Program-made: the position numbers and the translations under genes
Notes under the pieces: generated by a model
Seen by the model: the letters and a program-made list of their open reading frames with translations, nothing else
Databases searched by the model: none
What the model was told of the DNA's origin: nothing
Assembly: GCF_000710915.1 (NCBI RefSeq)
Contig: NZ_BAUA01000170.1
Location: forward strand, 1 to 64,000
DNA: 64,000 bases
From: Nocardia brasiliensis IFM 10847
GTDB taxonomy: Bacteria; Actinomycetota; Actinomycetes; Mycobacteriales; Mycobacteriaceae
Reading direction: 5' to 3'
Shown here: piece after piece, positions 1 through 8,862 of the stretch
Numbering within the stretch: the stretch's first letter is position 1
Layout: each line of letters starts with the position of its first letter

Positions 1-3000
1 CGGTGTCGGTCGAGTACACGATCCCGGCCTCGCGCTCGATGTTGAGCACCTCGACCGTGGTGCCGCTGAACGCGGGCAGCTTCAGGGTCTGGCTGGCCAG
101 GTTCGCCACGGTCGGGGTTGCGCCCAAACCGATTTCGACGAAGCGCTCCACGCCGAGACCACCCGAGGCGATATCGGTGAACAGCAGATCCTGGGTCTCG
201 ATCCAGCGCACCGGGCTGGCGAACTGCCAGGCGAGCAGCTCGACCAGCACGACGCGGCACAGCTCGGTCGGGCGCGCGGCCCAGCCCTCGAAGTCCGCAA
301 GGACCGCGGCGAGCGGCTCTGACGGCACCAGATCCGCGATCTCCTGGATGAATTCGCGCTCCAGGGAGAACGGACGCGGCACCAGGTTCGGGATGTAGCG
401 GCCGACCAGAACCTCCGGATGCAGGTCGGCGGGCAGCAGCTGCTCGAGCTTGTGCCGGAACTCCGGCACGCCCTTGCGCAGCACGGTGGAGTGGAACGGC
501 ACGTCGATGCCCGGCACCAGGATGAAGGCCCGCTTGCCGCCGAATTCGGTACGGCGACGGTCGATCTCGGCCTCGAGCGCTTCGAGTCCGGCCACCGTGC
601 CCGCGATCGCGTACTGCGAACCGCGCAGGTTCAGGTTGACCACCTCGAGGAACTCACCGACCTCGGCGCCGATGCCGGCGACGAAGTCGATCACCTCGTC
701 GTCGGGCAGCCCCATCTGCGAGGGCCGGATCGCGGCCATCCGATAGTCGCTGCGGCCCTTGTCATCCCGCGGCACCAGCTCGTGCATCGCCGAACCGCGC
801 TGGAACACCACCTCGAGCACCGCTTCCAGCGGCAGCACGCCGGCCACGGCGGCGAGCGCGTTGTACTCGCCGACCGAGTGCCCGGCCAGCATCGCGCCCT
901 CGATGAACGCGCCCGCTTCGCGCAGCTCGGCCACCTGGGCGACACCGAGTACCGCCATCGCGACCTGAGTGAACTGGGTCAGGTGCAGCACGCCGTCCGG
1001 GTGCCGGTGTTCGACGCCGCGCGCCTTGAGGTAGGTCGGGTTGTCGCGCACCACAGCGAGAATCGAGAAGCCGAGCGCGTCGCGGGTGTGCTTGTCGGCG
1101 CGGTCCCAGATGGCCTTGGCGGCCTTGGACCGGGTGCGCGCGTCCAGGCCCATGCCCTTGCGCTGGATGCCCTGGCCCGGGAACGCGTAGACGGTCCGCG
1201 GCGTGGCGGTGCGACCCGTCGCGGTCATCACGAGATCGCCTGCGGCACGGCAGGACACCTCGATGATCTCGCTGCCCGCGTCCACCGCGACCCGCTCGAC
1301 CCGCACGTCGATCTCCGCGCCGGGGCGAACCATGCCGAGGAACCGGGTGGTCCAGGCGGTCAGGGTGCGGGCCGGAACCGTGCTGTCCGGGTCGACCGCC
1401 GACACCGCGTGCTGGGCCGCGGCCGAGAGCCACATGCCGTGCACGATCGGGCCGCCCAGACCGGCCAGCTTGGCCGCGGCATCGCTGGTGTGGATGGGGT
1501 TGTGATCGCCGGAGACCGCGGCGAAGGCGTTCATCGTGCGCGGCGCGACCATGGTCACGTCACGGCGACGCCGGCGCGGGGTGTCGGTCGCGGTGTCGGC
1601 GACCGTACCCGCCGCGCGCGGCGGATCGGTCAGTTCACCCGCGCCGTTGCGGCCGCGGATGGCGAACCGCTCGGTGAGCGTGGCGACGGTCGGCATGGAC
1701 AGCCCGGTTTCCGGCCGGTCCAGCAGACCCGCGATCCGCACCCGCACCTCGACCACGCGGCCGAGATCGGTGTCGAGCGTCTCCCCCGCCTCCGCGCGGA
1801 CCGCGAGAACGCTTGGGCTGGTGGGCAGTTCGCCCGCGAGGTGGATCTGGTGATCGAGATGAACCAGATCGAGCATGCCCTCGATAACGCTGGTTCCGTC
1901 CGCCGCACGCGCCGCGCCGAGCACCGCGAACACGGCGGGCCAGCAGGCGCCGACCAGCACGTCGGGCACGGTGCGGCCGAGCGTGCTCAGCGTCGACGGC
2001 AGACCCGAACCGGTCACGCCCGCGTGATCGGCGATTAGGTCGGGGGTCCACGCGATGTTGAGGTGGGCGACCTTGCCTTTCACCTCGGGCAGGTCCTGCC
2101 CGGCGGCCACGGCGAGCAGCGCCGACATCGCCGCGGTGGCGTCGGCCTCGGTGACCACCGGCGCGCCACCGTTGTAGACGGCGGTCGGCACGGTGATCCG
2201 GATGCGAACCACGTTGCTGCCCAACAGCGGAACGGTCAGCTCGACGTAGGCGTGCTCGGCGACCGGGCCGGTGGTCTCGGTCAGCGTGGCGCCGCTCGGC
2301 GGATGCACCGCCCCCTTGCCGTCGACGGTCCACTCCGACAACTCACCGAGCCGGTGCACCGGGTTGACCGTGGTACGCCCGGACCATTCGAGGTCGGGCG
2401 CGGCGAGCACGGTGTCGATCGCTCCGGTCGTCACGCCCGCGACGCGGCGCGCGTCGATCGCGACCGGCACCACACCGGCCCGCACCAGCGAGTAGGCCGT
2501 GTCCTGCTCGAAGCGGTCGAGCAGCTCGCCCACCGGCTCGTCGACCCGGGTGATCCCAGCGACCGCGACGGTGCCCGGGATGATGCACACCTGATCGGCG
2601 GAATAGCGCGGATCATGGGCCTGCCACAGCGAATCCGAACGCCACCAGCGGCGCACGTCACCGTCGACGACGGGCACGAAGTTCACCGGCTTGCCGGGGG
2701 TCTTGCACAGCGCGACGAAGAACGGCACATCGGCCGGGTGCAGCCGGGTGTGCGCGGCCGCCGGGTAACGCTCCTGCAACGCGCACAGCGCCGCGACCGG
2801 GTTCTCGAAGGCGTCGTCGGTCGGGAACAGCGTCGGGATCTCGCCGCGGTCGGCCGGATGCAGCCGAGATTCGGTGCGGCGCATCATTTCCGCGAAACGA
2901 TCGCGCCAGCTGATGTCGAGCCACAGCGAGCGGGTGGCGTCGGCGATCGCGTCCCCGATATCGCTGCCGCAGTCGAAATCCTTGCGGCGGTCCAAGCCCA

Positions 3001-5281
3001 CCGCGAGCTCTACGTAGCGCTGCAACCAATCCTGGTAGGTCATCGTGGCGACGTCACCGAAATACGGCTTGGCCGTGCCGTTCAGCGCCGCGATGATCTC
3101 GTCCCGGCGGGCGGCGACGGCGTCGGCGTCACCGGCGACCTCGTCCAGCAGCCGTCCGGTGCGCGAGGCGGCGTTGTCGATCTCGTGGATGTCGGCGCCC
3201 AATTGGCTACGGCCCGAAGCCATTCCGCCGGACGCGGTGCCCGCCCCGACCCAGTCGGGGGTGCCCGGGGTGTCCACCAGCAGCTGCTTCACCTCGGGGG
3301 CGGTGGTCGCCTCCAGCGTCGCCATCGCGGCCGTGCCGACCAGCACGCCGTCCAGCGGCATCACCGGGTAGCCGTGGGCGCTCGCCCACGCGCCGGTGAG
3401 GTATTCCGTTGCGCGCTCCGGGGTTCCGATGCCGCCGCCGACGCAGACCACCACGTTGTCCCGGCTGCGCAGCTCGGCGTAGGTCTCCAGCAGCAGGTCG
3501 TCCAGGTCTTCCCAGGAGTGGTGCCCGCCGGCCTTGCCGCCCTCGATGTGCATGATCACCGGGTAGTCGGGCACCTCGTCGGCGATCCGCAGTACGGCCC
3601 GGATCTGCGCGACCGTGCCCGGCTTGAACGCGACATGCGAGATGCCGACCTCGGTGAGCTCGTTGATCAGCGCGACGGCTTCCTCGAGCTCGGGAATGCC
3701 TGCGGTGACGATGACGCCGTCGAACGGCGCACCCGCAGTGCGCGCCTTCTGCACCAGGCGCTTCCCGCCCAGCTGCAGCTTCCACAGGTAGGGGTCGAGG
3801 AACAGCGAGTTGAACTGCACCGCACGGCCCGGCTGCAGCAGCGTCTTCAGCTCGGCCACCCGGTCGGCGAAGATCTGCTCGGTCACCTGACCGCCACCGG
3901 CGAGTTCGGCCCAGTGGCCCGCATTCGCGGCCGCCGCAACGATTTTCGCGTCGACGGTGGTCGGGGTCATGCCCGCGAGCAGGATCGGCGAGCGACCGGT
4001 GAGCTTGGTGAACGCGGTCTCCACCACGATGCGGCCGTTCGGCAGGCGCACGGGGCGCGGCGCGAACTCTGTCCACGCGGCGGCGGTCTCCGGCGCGGCG
4101 CCCGGGGTGAGCAGGCTGCGCTGCCCGGCGCGGGTCGCGGCGGCCACGATGCCGACGCCGGTGCCCTTCAGCGAACCACCGGTCAGCCGGGACAGCAGGT
4201 CGCCGGGGCCGAGATCCAGAATCCACTGTGCGCCTGCGGCAACCACACCGTCGACGATCTCCACCCAGTCGATCGGGTCGACCAAGATCTCCTGTGCGAG
4301 CGCGCCGGCCAGCGCCGCGTCCAACCCACACTGACCCGCCCACGAGGTCACCAGATCGACGGTGTCGGCCAGGGCCGGGTGGTGGAACGCGACATCGACG
4401 GCCACGTCCTCGAACACCGGCGCGAAGATCGCGCCGCCGCGCACCTTGCTCTCGCGCTCGGCGGCCTGCTTGTCATGGATCTGGGCGCAGCGCTGACGCA
4501 CCCGCTCCAGTTGCGCGGGAGCGCCGGACAGCACCGCGCGCCGGCGACCGTTGCGGATCGACACCACCGCGGCCGCCACCGGGTCGACGCCCTCGGACAC
4601 CTCGGCCACCACGGCACGCAACTGCTCGGGGTCCACGTTCGACACCGCGACCATCGGCGAGCGCTCACCGACGGGCATCAGCCCGCGCCGACGCGCCACC
4701 AGACCCGCGGCGGCACCGATCAATTGGGCCAGCGCGAGGATCTCGGCGTCGCGCTGACCGCCGGCTTCCACGGCCGTCGCCGCCAACCTGCCCTGCGAGT
4801 GCCCCACGATCGCCACCGGCGCGTGCGCGGCCGGGTCCAGCCCCTGCAGCCGCAGCGCGCGCATCGCGGCCACCTGTGAGAGCAGCACACCCGGCATCGA
4901 GACCGCGGCCGAACGCAGCACCTGCGCCGGCGGCGCGGCCGAGACCTCACCCAGCTCGGTGTCGACCAGATCGTCTTCCAGCATCCAGCCCACCGGATCG
5001 AAGCCGACCGGGCGCACCACGAGCAGCTGTGCCGACACCGGCTCCAGCATCGCCTCCGCCTCGTTTACCAGGGCAGTCAGTTCGGGCTCCAGCGCGCTGT
5101 CGCGGCTGATGTCGGCGAGCTCGTCGAGCCACTGCGCGCCCTGCCCGCCGAACGCGAGCGCGTACGGCGTCCCGTTCAACAGGCGGTCCAGCAGCGGCGA
5201 CCGCGTGCCTCCCGCGCGGGTGGCTCCACCGACCTTCGCGCTCTGTCCGGTACCGGCCTCGGTGCTCTCGTTGATCGTCAA
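1..5281 (-). CDS. fas: Type I fatty acid synthase (FAS-I), N-terminal part, cut by the window edge
   Basis: This multifunctional cytosolic synthase makes fatty acids de novo and, in mycolate-producing actinobacteria, supplies acyl-CoA primers for mycolic acids. About 1760 of roughly 3000 residues are present. In order: acetyltransferase with GHSQG near residue 160; flavin-binding enoyl reductase with VVCVGGGIGT near residue 620; MaoC-type dehydratase with DHNPIHTSDAA and IVHGMW near residue 1265; malonyl/palmitoyl transferase with AMLAGHSVGE near residue 1470. ACP, ketoreductase and ketosynthase should lie left of the window. I chose the TTG at 5281 because AGGAGAAGGAAG lies about 10 bases upstream and MTINE resembles mycobacterial Fas N-termini; an in-frame ATG at 5311 is the alternative. 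Three inverted repeats upstream suggest dedicated transcriptional control. Identity is nearly certain; the start is less so. Confidence 0.96.
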   Translation of the reverse strand, partial: MTINESTEAGTGQSAKVGGATRAGGTRSPLLDRLLNGTPYALAFGGQGAQWLDELADISRDSALEPELTALVNEAEAMLEPVSAQLLVVRPVGFDPVGWMLEDDLVDTELGEVSAAPPAQVLRSAAVSMPGVLLSQVAAMRALRLQGLDPAAHAPVAIVGHSQGRLAATAVEAGGQRDAEILALAQLIGAAAGLVARRRGLMPVGERSPMVAVSNVDPEQLRAVVAEVSEGVDPVAAAVVSIRNGRRRAVLSGAPAQLERVRQRCAQIHDKQAAERESKVRGGAIFAPVFEDVAVDVAFHHPALADTVDLVTSWAGQCGLDAALAGALAQEILVDPIDWVEIVDGVVAAGAQWILDLGPGDLLSRLTGGSLKGTGVGIVAAATRAGQRSLLTPGAAPETAAAWTEFAPRPVRLPNGRIVVETAFTKLTGRSPILLAGMTPTTVDAKIVAAAANAGHWAELAGGGQVTEQIFADRVAELKTLLQPGRAVQFNSLFLDPYLWKLQLGGKRLVQKARTAGAPFDGVIVTAGIPELEEAVALINELTEVGISHVAFKPGTVAQIRAVLRIADEVPDYPVIMHIEGGKAGGHHSWEDLDDLLLETYAELRSRDNVVVCVGGGIGTPERATEYLTGAWASAHGYPVMPLDGVLVGTAAMATLEATTAPEVKQLLVDTPGTPDWVGAGTASGGMASGRSQLGADIHEIDNAASRTGRLLDEVAGDADAVAARRDEIIAALNGTAKPYFGDVATMTYQDWLQRYVELAVGLDRRKDFDCGSDIGDAIADATRSLWLDISWRDRFAEMMRRTESRLHPADRGEIPTLFPTDDAFENPVAALCALQERYPAAAHTRLHPADVPFFVALCKTPGKPVNFVPVVDGDVRRWWRSDSLWQAHDPRYSADQVCIIPGTVAVAGITRVDEPVGELLDRFEQDTAYSLVRAGVVPVAIDARRVAGVTTGAIDTVLAAPDLEWSGRTTVNPVHRLGELSEWTVDGKGAVHPPSGATLTETTGPVAEHAYVELTVPLLGSNVVRIRITVPTAVYNGGAPVVTEADATAAMSALLAVAAGQDLPEVKGKVAHLNIAWTPDLIADHAGVTGSGLPSTLSTLGRTVPDVLVGACWPAVFAVLGAARAADGTSVIEGMLDLVHLDHQIHLAGELPTSPSVLAVRAEAGETLDTDLGRVVEVRVRIAGLLDRPETGLSMPTVATLTERFAIRGRNGAGELTDPPRAAGTVADTATDTPRRRRRDVTMVAPRTMNAFAAVSGDHNPIHTSDAAAKLAGLGGPIVHGMWLSAAAQHAVSAVDPDSTVPARTLTAWTTRFLGMVRPGAEIDVRVERVAVDAGSEIIEVSCRAAGDLVMTATGRTATPRTVYAFPGQGIQRKGMGLDARTRSKAAKAIWDRADKHTRDALGFSILAVVRDNPTYLKARGVEHRHPDGVLHLTQFTQVAMAVLGVAQVAELREAGAFIEGAMLAGHSVGEYNALAAVAGVLPLEAVLEVVFQRGSAMHELVPRDDKGRSDYRMAAIRPSQMGLPDDEVIDFVAGIGAEVGEFLEVVNLNLRGSQYAIAGTVAGLEALEAEIDRRRTEFGGKRAFILVPGIDVPFHSTVLRKGVPEFRHKLEQLLPADLHPEVLVGRYIPNLVPRPFSLEREFIQEIADLVPSEPLAAVLADFEGWAARPTELCRVVLVELLAWQFASPVRWIETQDLLFTDIASGGLGVERFVEIGLGATPTVANLASQTLKLPAFSGTTVEVLNIEREAGIVYSTDT

Positions 5282-5388
5282 GGCAGCTCGACTTCCTTCT
5301 CCTGGCGACATGCCCTCCGAGACACGCCGCTTCCTCCGGGCGCAGGTGATCCTCAGCGTTGGGGCCTGATAACGGCGAGGATTCCACA

Positions 5389-5414
5389 GAATCATGAGGA
5401 AATCCTCACGTTTG
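5389..5414. promoter_or_regulatory. fas operator candidate C (degenerate)
   Basis: GAATCATGA, an 8-base spacer, then TCACGTTTG. It differs by one base per arm from the arms of sites A and B, and its spacer is one base longer. It is the copy closest to the fas start. Confidence 0.5.
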
Positions 5415-5471
5415 CTCGCCGGCGAAGTCGCTACCCTCGAGTATTTCGGTACGTCCGTACCAGAATCGCGA

Positions 5472-5496
5472 CAAACATGACCCCTCCTCATGTTTG
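5472..5496. promoter_or_regulatory. fas operator candidate A (perfect 9-bp inverted repeat)
   Basis: CAAACATGA, a 7-base spacer, then TCATGTTTG. The arms are perfectly complementary. Mycobacterial fas is known to be controlled by the TetR-family activator FasR acting on inverted repeats in its promoter; assigning this site to a FasR homologue is inference. Confidence 0.7.
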
Positions 5497-5529
5497 AACG
5501 CGCTGGTCTACCCGGTTACTAACACGTAG

Positions 5530-5554
5530 GAAACATGAGTGCTCCTCATGTTGA
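5530..5554. promoter_or_regulatory. fas operator candidate B
   Basis: GAAACATGA, a 7-base spacer, then TCATGTTGA. It has the same core and spacing as site A, 58 bp away from it. The inner seven bases of each arm are perfectly paired. Confidence 0.65.
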
Positions 5555-5667
5555 GATTTATCAAATCGTTATAATCCCTGGTAGGGTTACCGACCAGTAC
5601 GCCACGCCCGCCCGGAGCTTCGCGAACGCGGTCAAGCCCGGTAGAGTTTGGACGGTCGTACCATCAC

Positions 5668-5752
5668 GCGCGAGTGGCGAAATTGGCAGACGCGCCAGAT
5701 TTAGGTTCTGGTGTCCACGGACGTAGGGGTTCAAGTCCCCTCTCGCGCACCA
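5668..5752 (+). tRNA. tRNA-Leu (anticodon TAG)
   Basis: The acceptor stem GCGCGAG (5668-5674) pairs with CTCGCGC (5742-5748), followed by A and an encoded CCA. The anticodon loop in AGATTTAGGTTCT reads TAG. The long variable arm and the T-arm GGGGTTCAAGTCCCC fit a class II leucine tRNA. Confidence 0.95.
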
Positions 5753-5761
5753 CCCGGCGGC

Positions 5762-5777
5762 ACCCGTGTCGGGTTTT
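5762..5777 (+). terminator. Possible terminator after tRNA-Leu
   Basis: A short stem, ACCCG-TGT-CGGGT, followed by TTT, starts ten bases after the tRNA. The stem is only five pairs, so this is weak. Confidence 0.35.
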
Positions 5778-6457
5778 GGAGCCGCCCCGCTCCCGAATCC
5801 GACACATATGCCCCTACCAGCACTCTTTCAAACATTCCCCCGCTCGCGCCGCGCGTCGGCACCTGCGAGCACGCGATCACGACACACGCGAGAGATTTGC
5901 TCCGCAGAGTCAGGAACCAGCCGCGTACCCGACCGACTGGCCTCTTCGGGATAACGGGCCGGTCGCTGGTCCAGAACCGACGAAGGCCAGATGTGTCGGC
6001 GTGTCCGTCCTGCCACGTTTTCCAGAACGCATGCAAACCCAGCAATCACGGTGTATGGGCTCGCGACCACGCCCACCTGCGGCGCACCTCACGCAGGCCG
6101 GCCCACTGCACACGCGCCGCAACTACTCGGCACGCGGCGCCAGCAGATCGCGCTCGATTCTGGACTCGCGATCGTGCAACGGCGTCAGCGTTTCGGAGGC
6201 GTTCCCCAACGCCGCCGCCCCACTGTTCGACGCCACACCCGGCCACCGTCGTGTGACAAGCCGGCCCGTCCGATTGCAGGCACGGGCCATGCCCGCGCAA
6301 CGACTGTCTGCCCGCGTCGACTCGCAGATGAACCCAAGTCCGCGGTGAACTGATCAAGATCCATCAACGTCGAGCAGCGGCAGACCGAGCCGGCGGGTTT
6401 GTCCAATGAGGTGAGTGCTTACGTGCCGAGCGTCACCGCGATGACGGGGTAAATCTT

Positions 6458-6470
6458 CTCTCGCGCACCA
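6458..6470 (+). repeat. Partial copy of the tRNA-Leu 3' end (attachment-site candidate)
   Basis: CTCTCGCGCACCA repeats the last 13 bases of tRNA-Leu (5740-5752). The bases before it, GGGGTAAATCTT, also resemble the T-arm GGGGTTCAAGTCCC. A displaced tRNA 3' end is the usual trace of site-specific integration, but no integrase is visible between the copies. Confidence 0.55.
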
Positions 6471-6703
6471 TTCGCTGCGAAGCCATCCGGGGCGCAACCG
6501 GCTGTCGCGGCTAATCCAGAATCCGCCAACAAATCGTATCTCCGCAGGCACAATGCATGCACACCATTGCTCGCATACAGATCAAGTTGAATACCGACTG
6601 AGTTAGTCGATGACGGGTTGGCACCTACCGCCGAGAGGGTGGCGTGACTGCTGCTCCGGCGGACCTCCGACTCGGCCGCCCGCACCGAGGGCGGGCGTCG
6701 CCG

Positions 6704-7147
6704 TCACGCAAAGGGACCTTCGGTGATGAACCGGCTCAGGCCGCGGGCGAACGCCTCGGCTTCGCCGGGCGGCCAGGTCGTGAGGCTTGCGGTGATGTGC
6801 GCGGCCAGACGGCGGCGTAGCTCGTCCACCGCACGTTCACCCTGCTCGGTGAGGACCAGCAGGGTCGCGCGCCGGTCGAGGGGGTCGGGTTCACGGGAGA
6901 GCAGCCCGGCCTGTTCCAGTCTGGAGGCGCGGCGAGTGACGCCTGAGCGATCGAGCCCCACCTCCGAGGCCAGGTCGGCCGCGCTTCGAGGGCCGATCCG
7001 GGCCACCGCGCTCAAGACCGGATAGGTCCATTCGTCCAGCGCTTCGCCCATGTCGGCGGTCAGCGTCTTGTACAGCTGAACCCGCGTGGCGCGCCTGAGC
7101 AACACACCCAGCGCGTCGGCGATCTCGCCTCCTACCTCGTTACGCAT
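6704..7147 (-). CDS. MarR-family transcriptional regulator
   Basis: This 147-residue DNA-binding protein is the usual size for MarR dimers. The winged helix-turn-helix lies at about residues 55-95 (SAADLASEVGLDRSGVTRRASRLEQAGLL), followed by the wing EPDPLDRRATLLVLTEQG, which is typical of the family. It is divergent from a SnoaL-like gene, and two inverted repeats lie in the shared 94-bp intergenic region, suggesting it represses both itself and that gene. The ligand is unknown. Confidence 0.9.
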   Translation of the reverse strand: MRNEVGGEIADALGVLLRRATRVQLYKTLTADMGEALDEWTYPVLSAVARIGPRSAADLASEVGLDRSGVTRRASRLEQAGLLSREPDPLDRRATLLVLTEQGERAVDELRRRLAAHITASLTTWPPGEAEAFARGLSRFITEGPFA

Positions 7148-7160
7148 TTTCCCAGACTAC

Positions 7161-7219
7161 CGTGCGCCGCGCACGCATCATGTGCTAGCTTCGCCGTAGT
7201 GCGTGCGCGACGCACGCAC
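7161..7219. promoter_or_regulatory. Two MarR operator candidates
   Basis: Site 1 is CGTGCG-CCG-CGCACG (7161-7175). Site 2 is GTGCGTGCG-CGA-CGCACGCAC (7199-7219), with perfect 9-bp arms. Both have a 3-base spacer and share the core GTGCG-N3-CGCAC, and both lie between the divergent start codons at 7147 and 7242. This is the classic arrangement for an autoregulating MarR protein. Confidence 0.75.
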
Positions 7220-7241
7220 ATTGCCTGTGAAAGGACTCTCC

Positions 7242-7634
7242 ATGAACCGGACCGATATCCGTGCCGCCCTCACCGACCTGCTGTTCTCCCCCGACCTCGA
7301 CCTGCACGAGGCCGCCGACCGGCACTTCGCCCCCGACTACCGCCAACGCACCGACGGCGAGTGGGCCGACCGCGCGGGGTTCATCGAGCACATCGCCCAT
7401 CTGCGCACGATCGTGGCCGCAGGAACTGTGGAGGTCCATGACGAGCTGTACGACGGCCCCCGCTACGCCGATCGCCACACCGTCGAGATCACCAAGACGG
7501 ACGGATCGACCGTTCGCACGGAGGTCTACGTTTTCGGCGAGTTCACACCCGACGGACGCTTCGGCCGCATCGAGGAGACCACGCTCATGCTCCACGGCTC
7601 CGAAGCGGACCGAAACATCGGCAGCGCCCGCTGA
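7242..7634 (+). CDS. SnoaL-like / NTF2-fold protein
   Basis: A 130-residue protein with the SnoaL-like pattern: an N-terminal helix (DIRAALTDLLFSPDLDLHEAADRHFAPDYRQRTDGEW), then strands ending in VYVFGEFTPDGRFGRIEETTLML. I chose the ATG at 7242 because GAAAGGA precedes it by about seven bases; an upstream in-frame ATG at 7203 falls inside the operator region. NTF2-fold proteins include isomerases, cyclases and non-enzymatic binders, so the substrate cannot be named. It is probably controlled by the divergent MarR protein. Confidence 0.85.
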   Translation: MNRTDIRAALTDLLFSPDLDLHEAADRHFAPDYRQRTDGEWADRAGFIEHIAHLRTIVAAGTVEVHDELYDGPRYADRHTVEITKTDGSTVRTEVYVFGEFTPDGRFGRIEETTLMLHGSEADRNIGSAR

Positions 7635-8055
7635 GATTCAGCGCTCGTCCCTGAGCACCATCCAGATGATCACGCCCGCGCCTTCGCTGCCTACGAGTCG
7701 CAACTCTGCCGTGAAGTAGGCCAACGGCAGCAACGCGTCGGCTTGGTCTCCCGGCTCATGTGCCCGCACCCGGCCGGGCCTCATGCTACGCAACACGGTG
7801 GCCCGCGCGGTCGGTCGCACGAGCCGATCAACCCCGCGAAACAGCCGACCGGTAATGGTTTAAGCCCTCAAAGCGGATGCTACTCAATAAAATACGCGAT
7901 ATTCACAGTAATCACATCTCGTCCAATTCGGACACGATCACCGCACGCCAGATCCGTCCATGCGAATCCGCCGCTGAATCACGGTGCTCTCGGTAGCATC
8001 GTGCGTCGGCCGCTCCTGCCAGTCCCCCATCACGCCGTCCAACCCGAGGATCATC
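7635..8055. other. Intergenic region, promoter of the next gene
   Basis: I find no supported gene. A 60-codon minus-strand frame at 7638-7820 matches nothing known. An AT-richer stretch at about 7870-7920 probably holds the promoter of the downstream membrane protein. Confidence 0.4.
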
Positions 8056-8727
8056 GTGACTCCATCCGAAGATGAATCGCTGTCCTTTCGACCGGCAGAG
8101 CCTCCGCCGTTCCCGGACGCACGGCCGATCAGGAAAACCGTGTCCCGGCGAAAAATCGCCGCCCTGGTCGGCGCTCTTCCCTTGGGCGCCATCGGAATCG
8201 GCGCCCTGGTGCAGGGCCGGAACAGTGAAAACGTCTCGTCCGCCGCGGTTCCCGGCACCACCAGCCCGACGCCGACGACGTCCAGCACCCTCACGACGCA
8301 GGCCGCCCCCGCAGCCGATCTCGCGCCCGAGATATCACGTATCGGCAGTCGTCATATCGCCGCGCTCCATGCGATTCACAATTACATGAACCACATCTCC
8401 ACATATGCACCGCATTCACTGGACGAATACTTCACCGGCGCAATAGCTTCGAGTACCGGAGCGCACCGCAAGCACCTGATCGACACTCAGCACGCGACTC
8501 GGGAATACCTGCTTGCCACCAATCGCCGTAGTCAGGTCATGGACTTCAACTGCGGCCTGCGCGCCATCACCGGCGGCACCGCGCTCGGCGTCGGCTACGT
8601 CAAGCTGGCCACGACGAACGACTCGGCAGCCGAACAGTCCGTCTCCCTCACCGCGATGGTGGTAACCGCCGAAGAGCAACCCGACAGCCGTTGGCTGATC
8701 AGCGACGTGAAGCAGATATCGACCTGA
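8056..8727 (+). CDS. Single-pass membrane protein with an extracellular domain (unknown function)
   Basis: A 223-residue protein: a charged, Pro-rich cytosolic segment (about 1-30), one transmembrane helix (IAALVGALPLGAIGIGALVQG, about 35-57), a Thr/Ser/Pro-rich linker, and a C-terminal domain ending SRWLISDVKQIST. The topology and the ending (dsRWLIsdv..i) resemble Mce-associated and VirB8-like actinobacterial membrane proteins, but there is no mce operon nearby. The GTG start at 8056 follows CCGAGGA; an in-frame ATG at 7984 lacks a ribosome site. Coding is likely; function is unknown. Confidence 0.7.
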   Translation: MTPSEDESLSFRPAEPPPFPDARPIRKTVSRRKIAALVGALPLGAIGIGALVQGRNSENVSSAAVPGTTSPTPTTSSTLTTQAAPAADLAPEISRIGSRHIAALHAIHNYMNHISTYAPHSLDEYFTGAIASSTGAHRKHLIDTQHATREYLLATNRRSQVMDFNCGLRAITGGTALGVGYVKLATTNDSAAEQSVSLTAMVVTAEEQPDSRWLISDVKQIST

Positions 8728-8862
8728 GCCGACCGGACCGTGTTACCGAATCCCTGGTTGCGGCGCAGCCACTACGGAGCCGCGCACCCCAGCAACTACC
8801 ATCGGTCGCGGCCGTGATGGCGTCATCCGGCCGCGGGTTGGTTCAACGGAGGGGTTGTGGTG

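Larger units (their letters stand above)
5282..5667. promoter_or_regulatory. fas upstream region and leader of tRNA-Leu
   Basis: This stretch holds no credible gene. It contains the fas promoter, three related inverted repeats (annotated separately), a further inverted repeat GGTACG-TC-CGTACC at 5448-5461, and a plus-strand TATAAT at 5570-5575 that could serve the tRNA direction. Confidence 0.6.
5753..6703. other. Gene-free stretch downstream of tRNA-Leu
   Basis: I see no convincing coding region here. Overlapping open frames exist on both strands but match no family, and several are rich in Arg, Pro and Thr as chance high-GC frames are. A duplicate of the tRNA 3' end sits at 6458-6470, so the stretch may be the decayed remnant of an element that integrated at the tRNA. 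Confidence 0.5.

Noticed and set aside
419..4879. Long plus-strand open frames (539 and 938 codons) opposite the fas gene
   Set aside because: They are antisense to an unbroken FAS-I frame with recognisable active sites, and their His/Arg/Gly-rich composition is typical of chance frames in high-GC DNA.
7638..7820. Possible 60-residue minus-strand protein
   Set aside because: No ribosome site, signal peptide or family resemblance, and it sits between well-defined genes.
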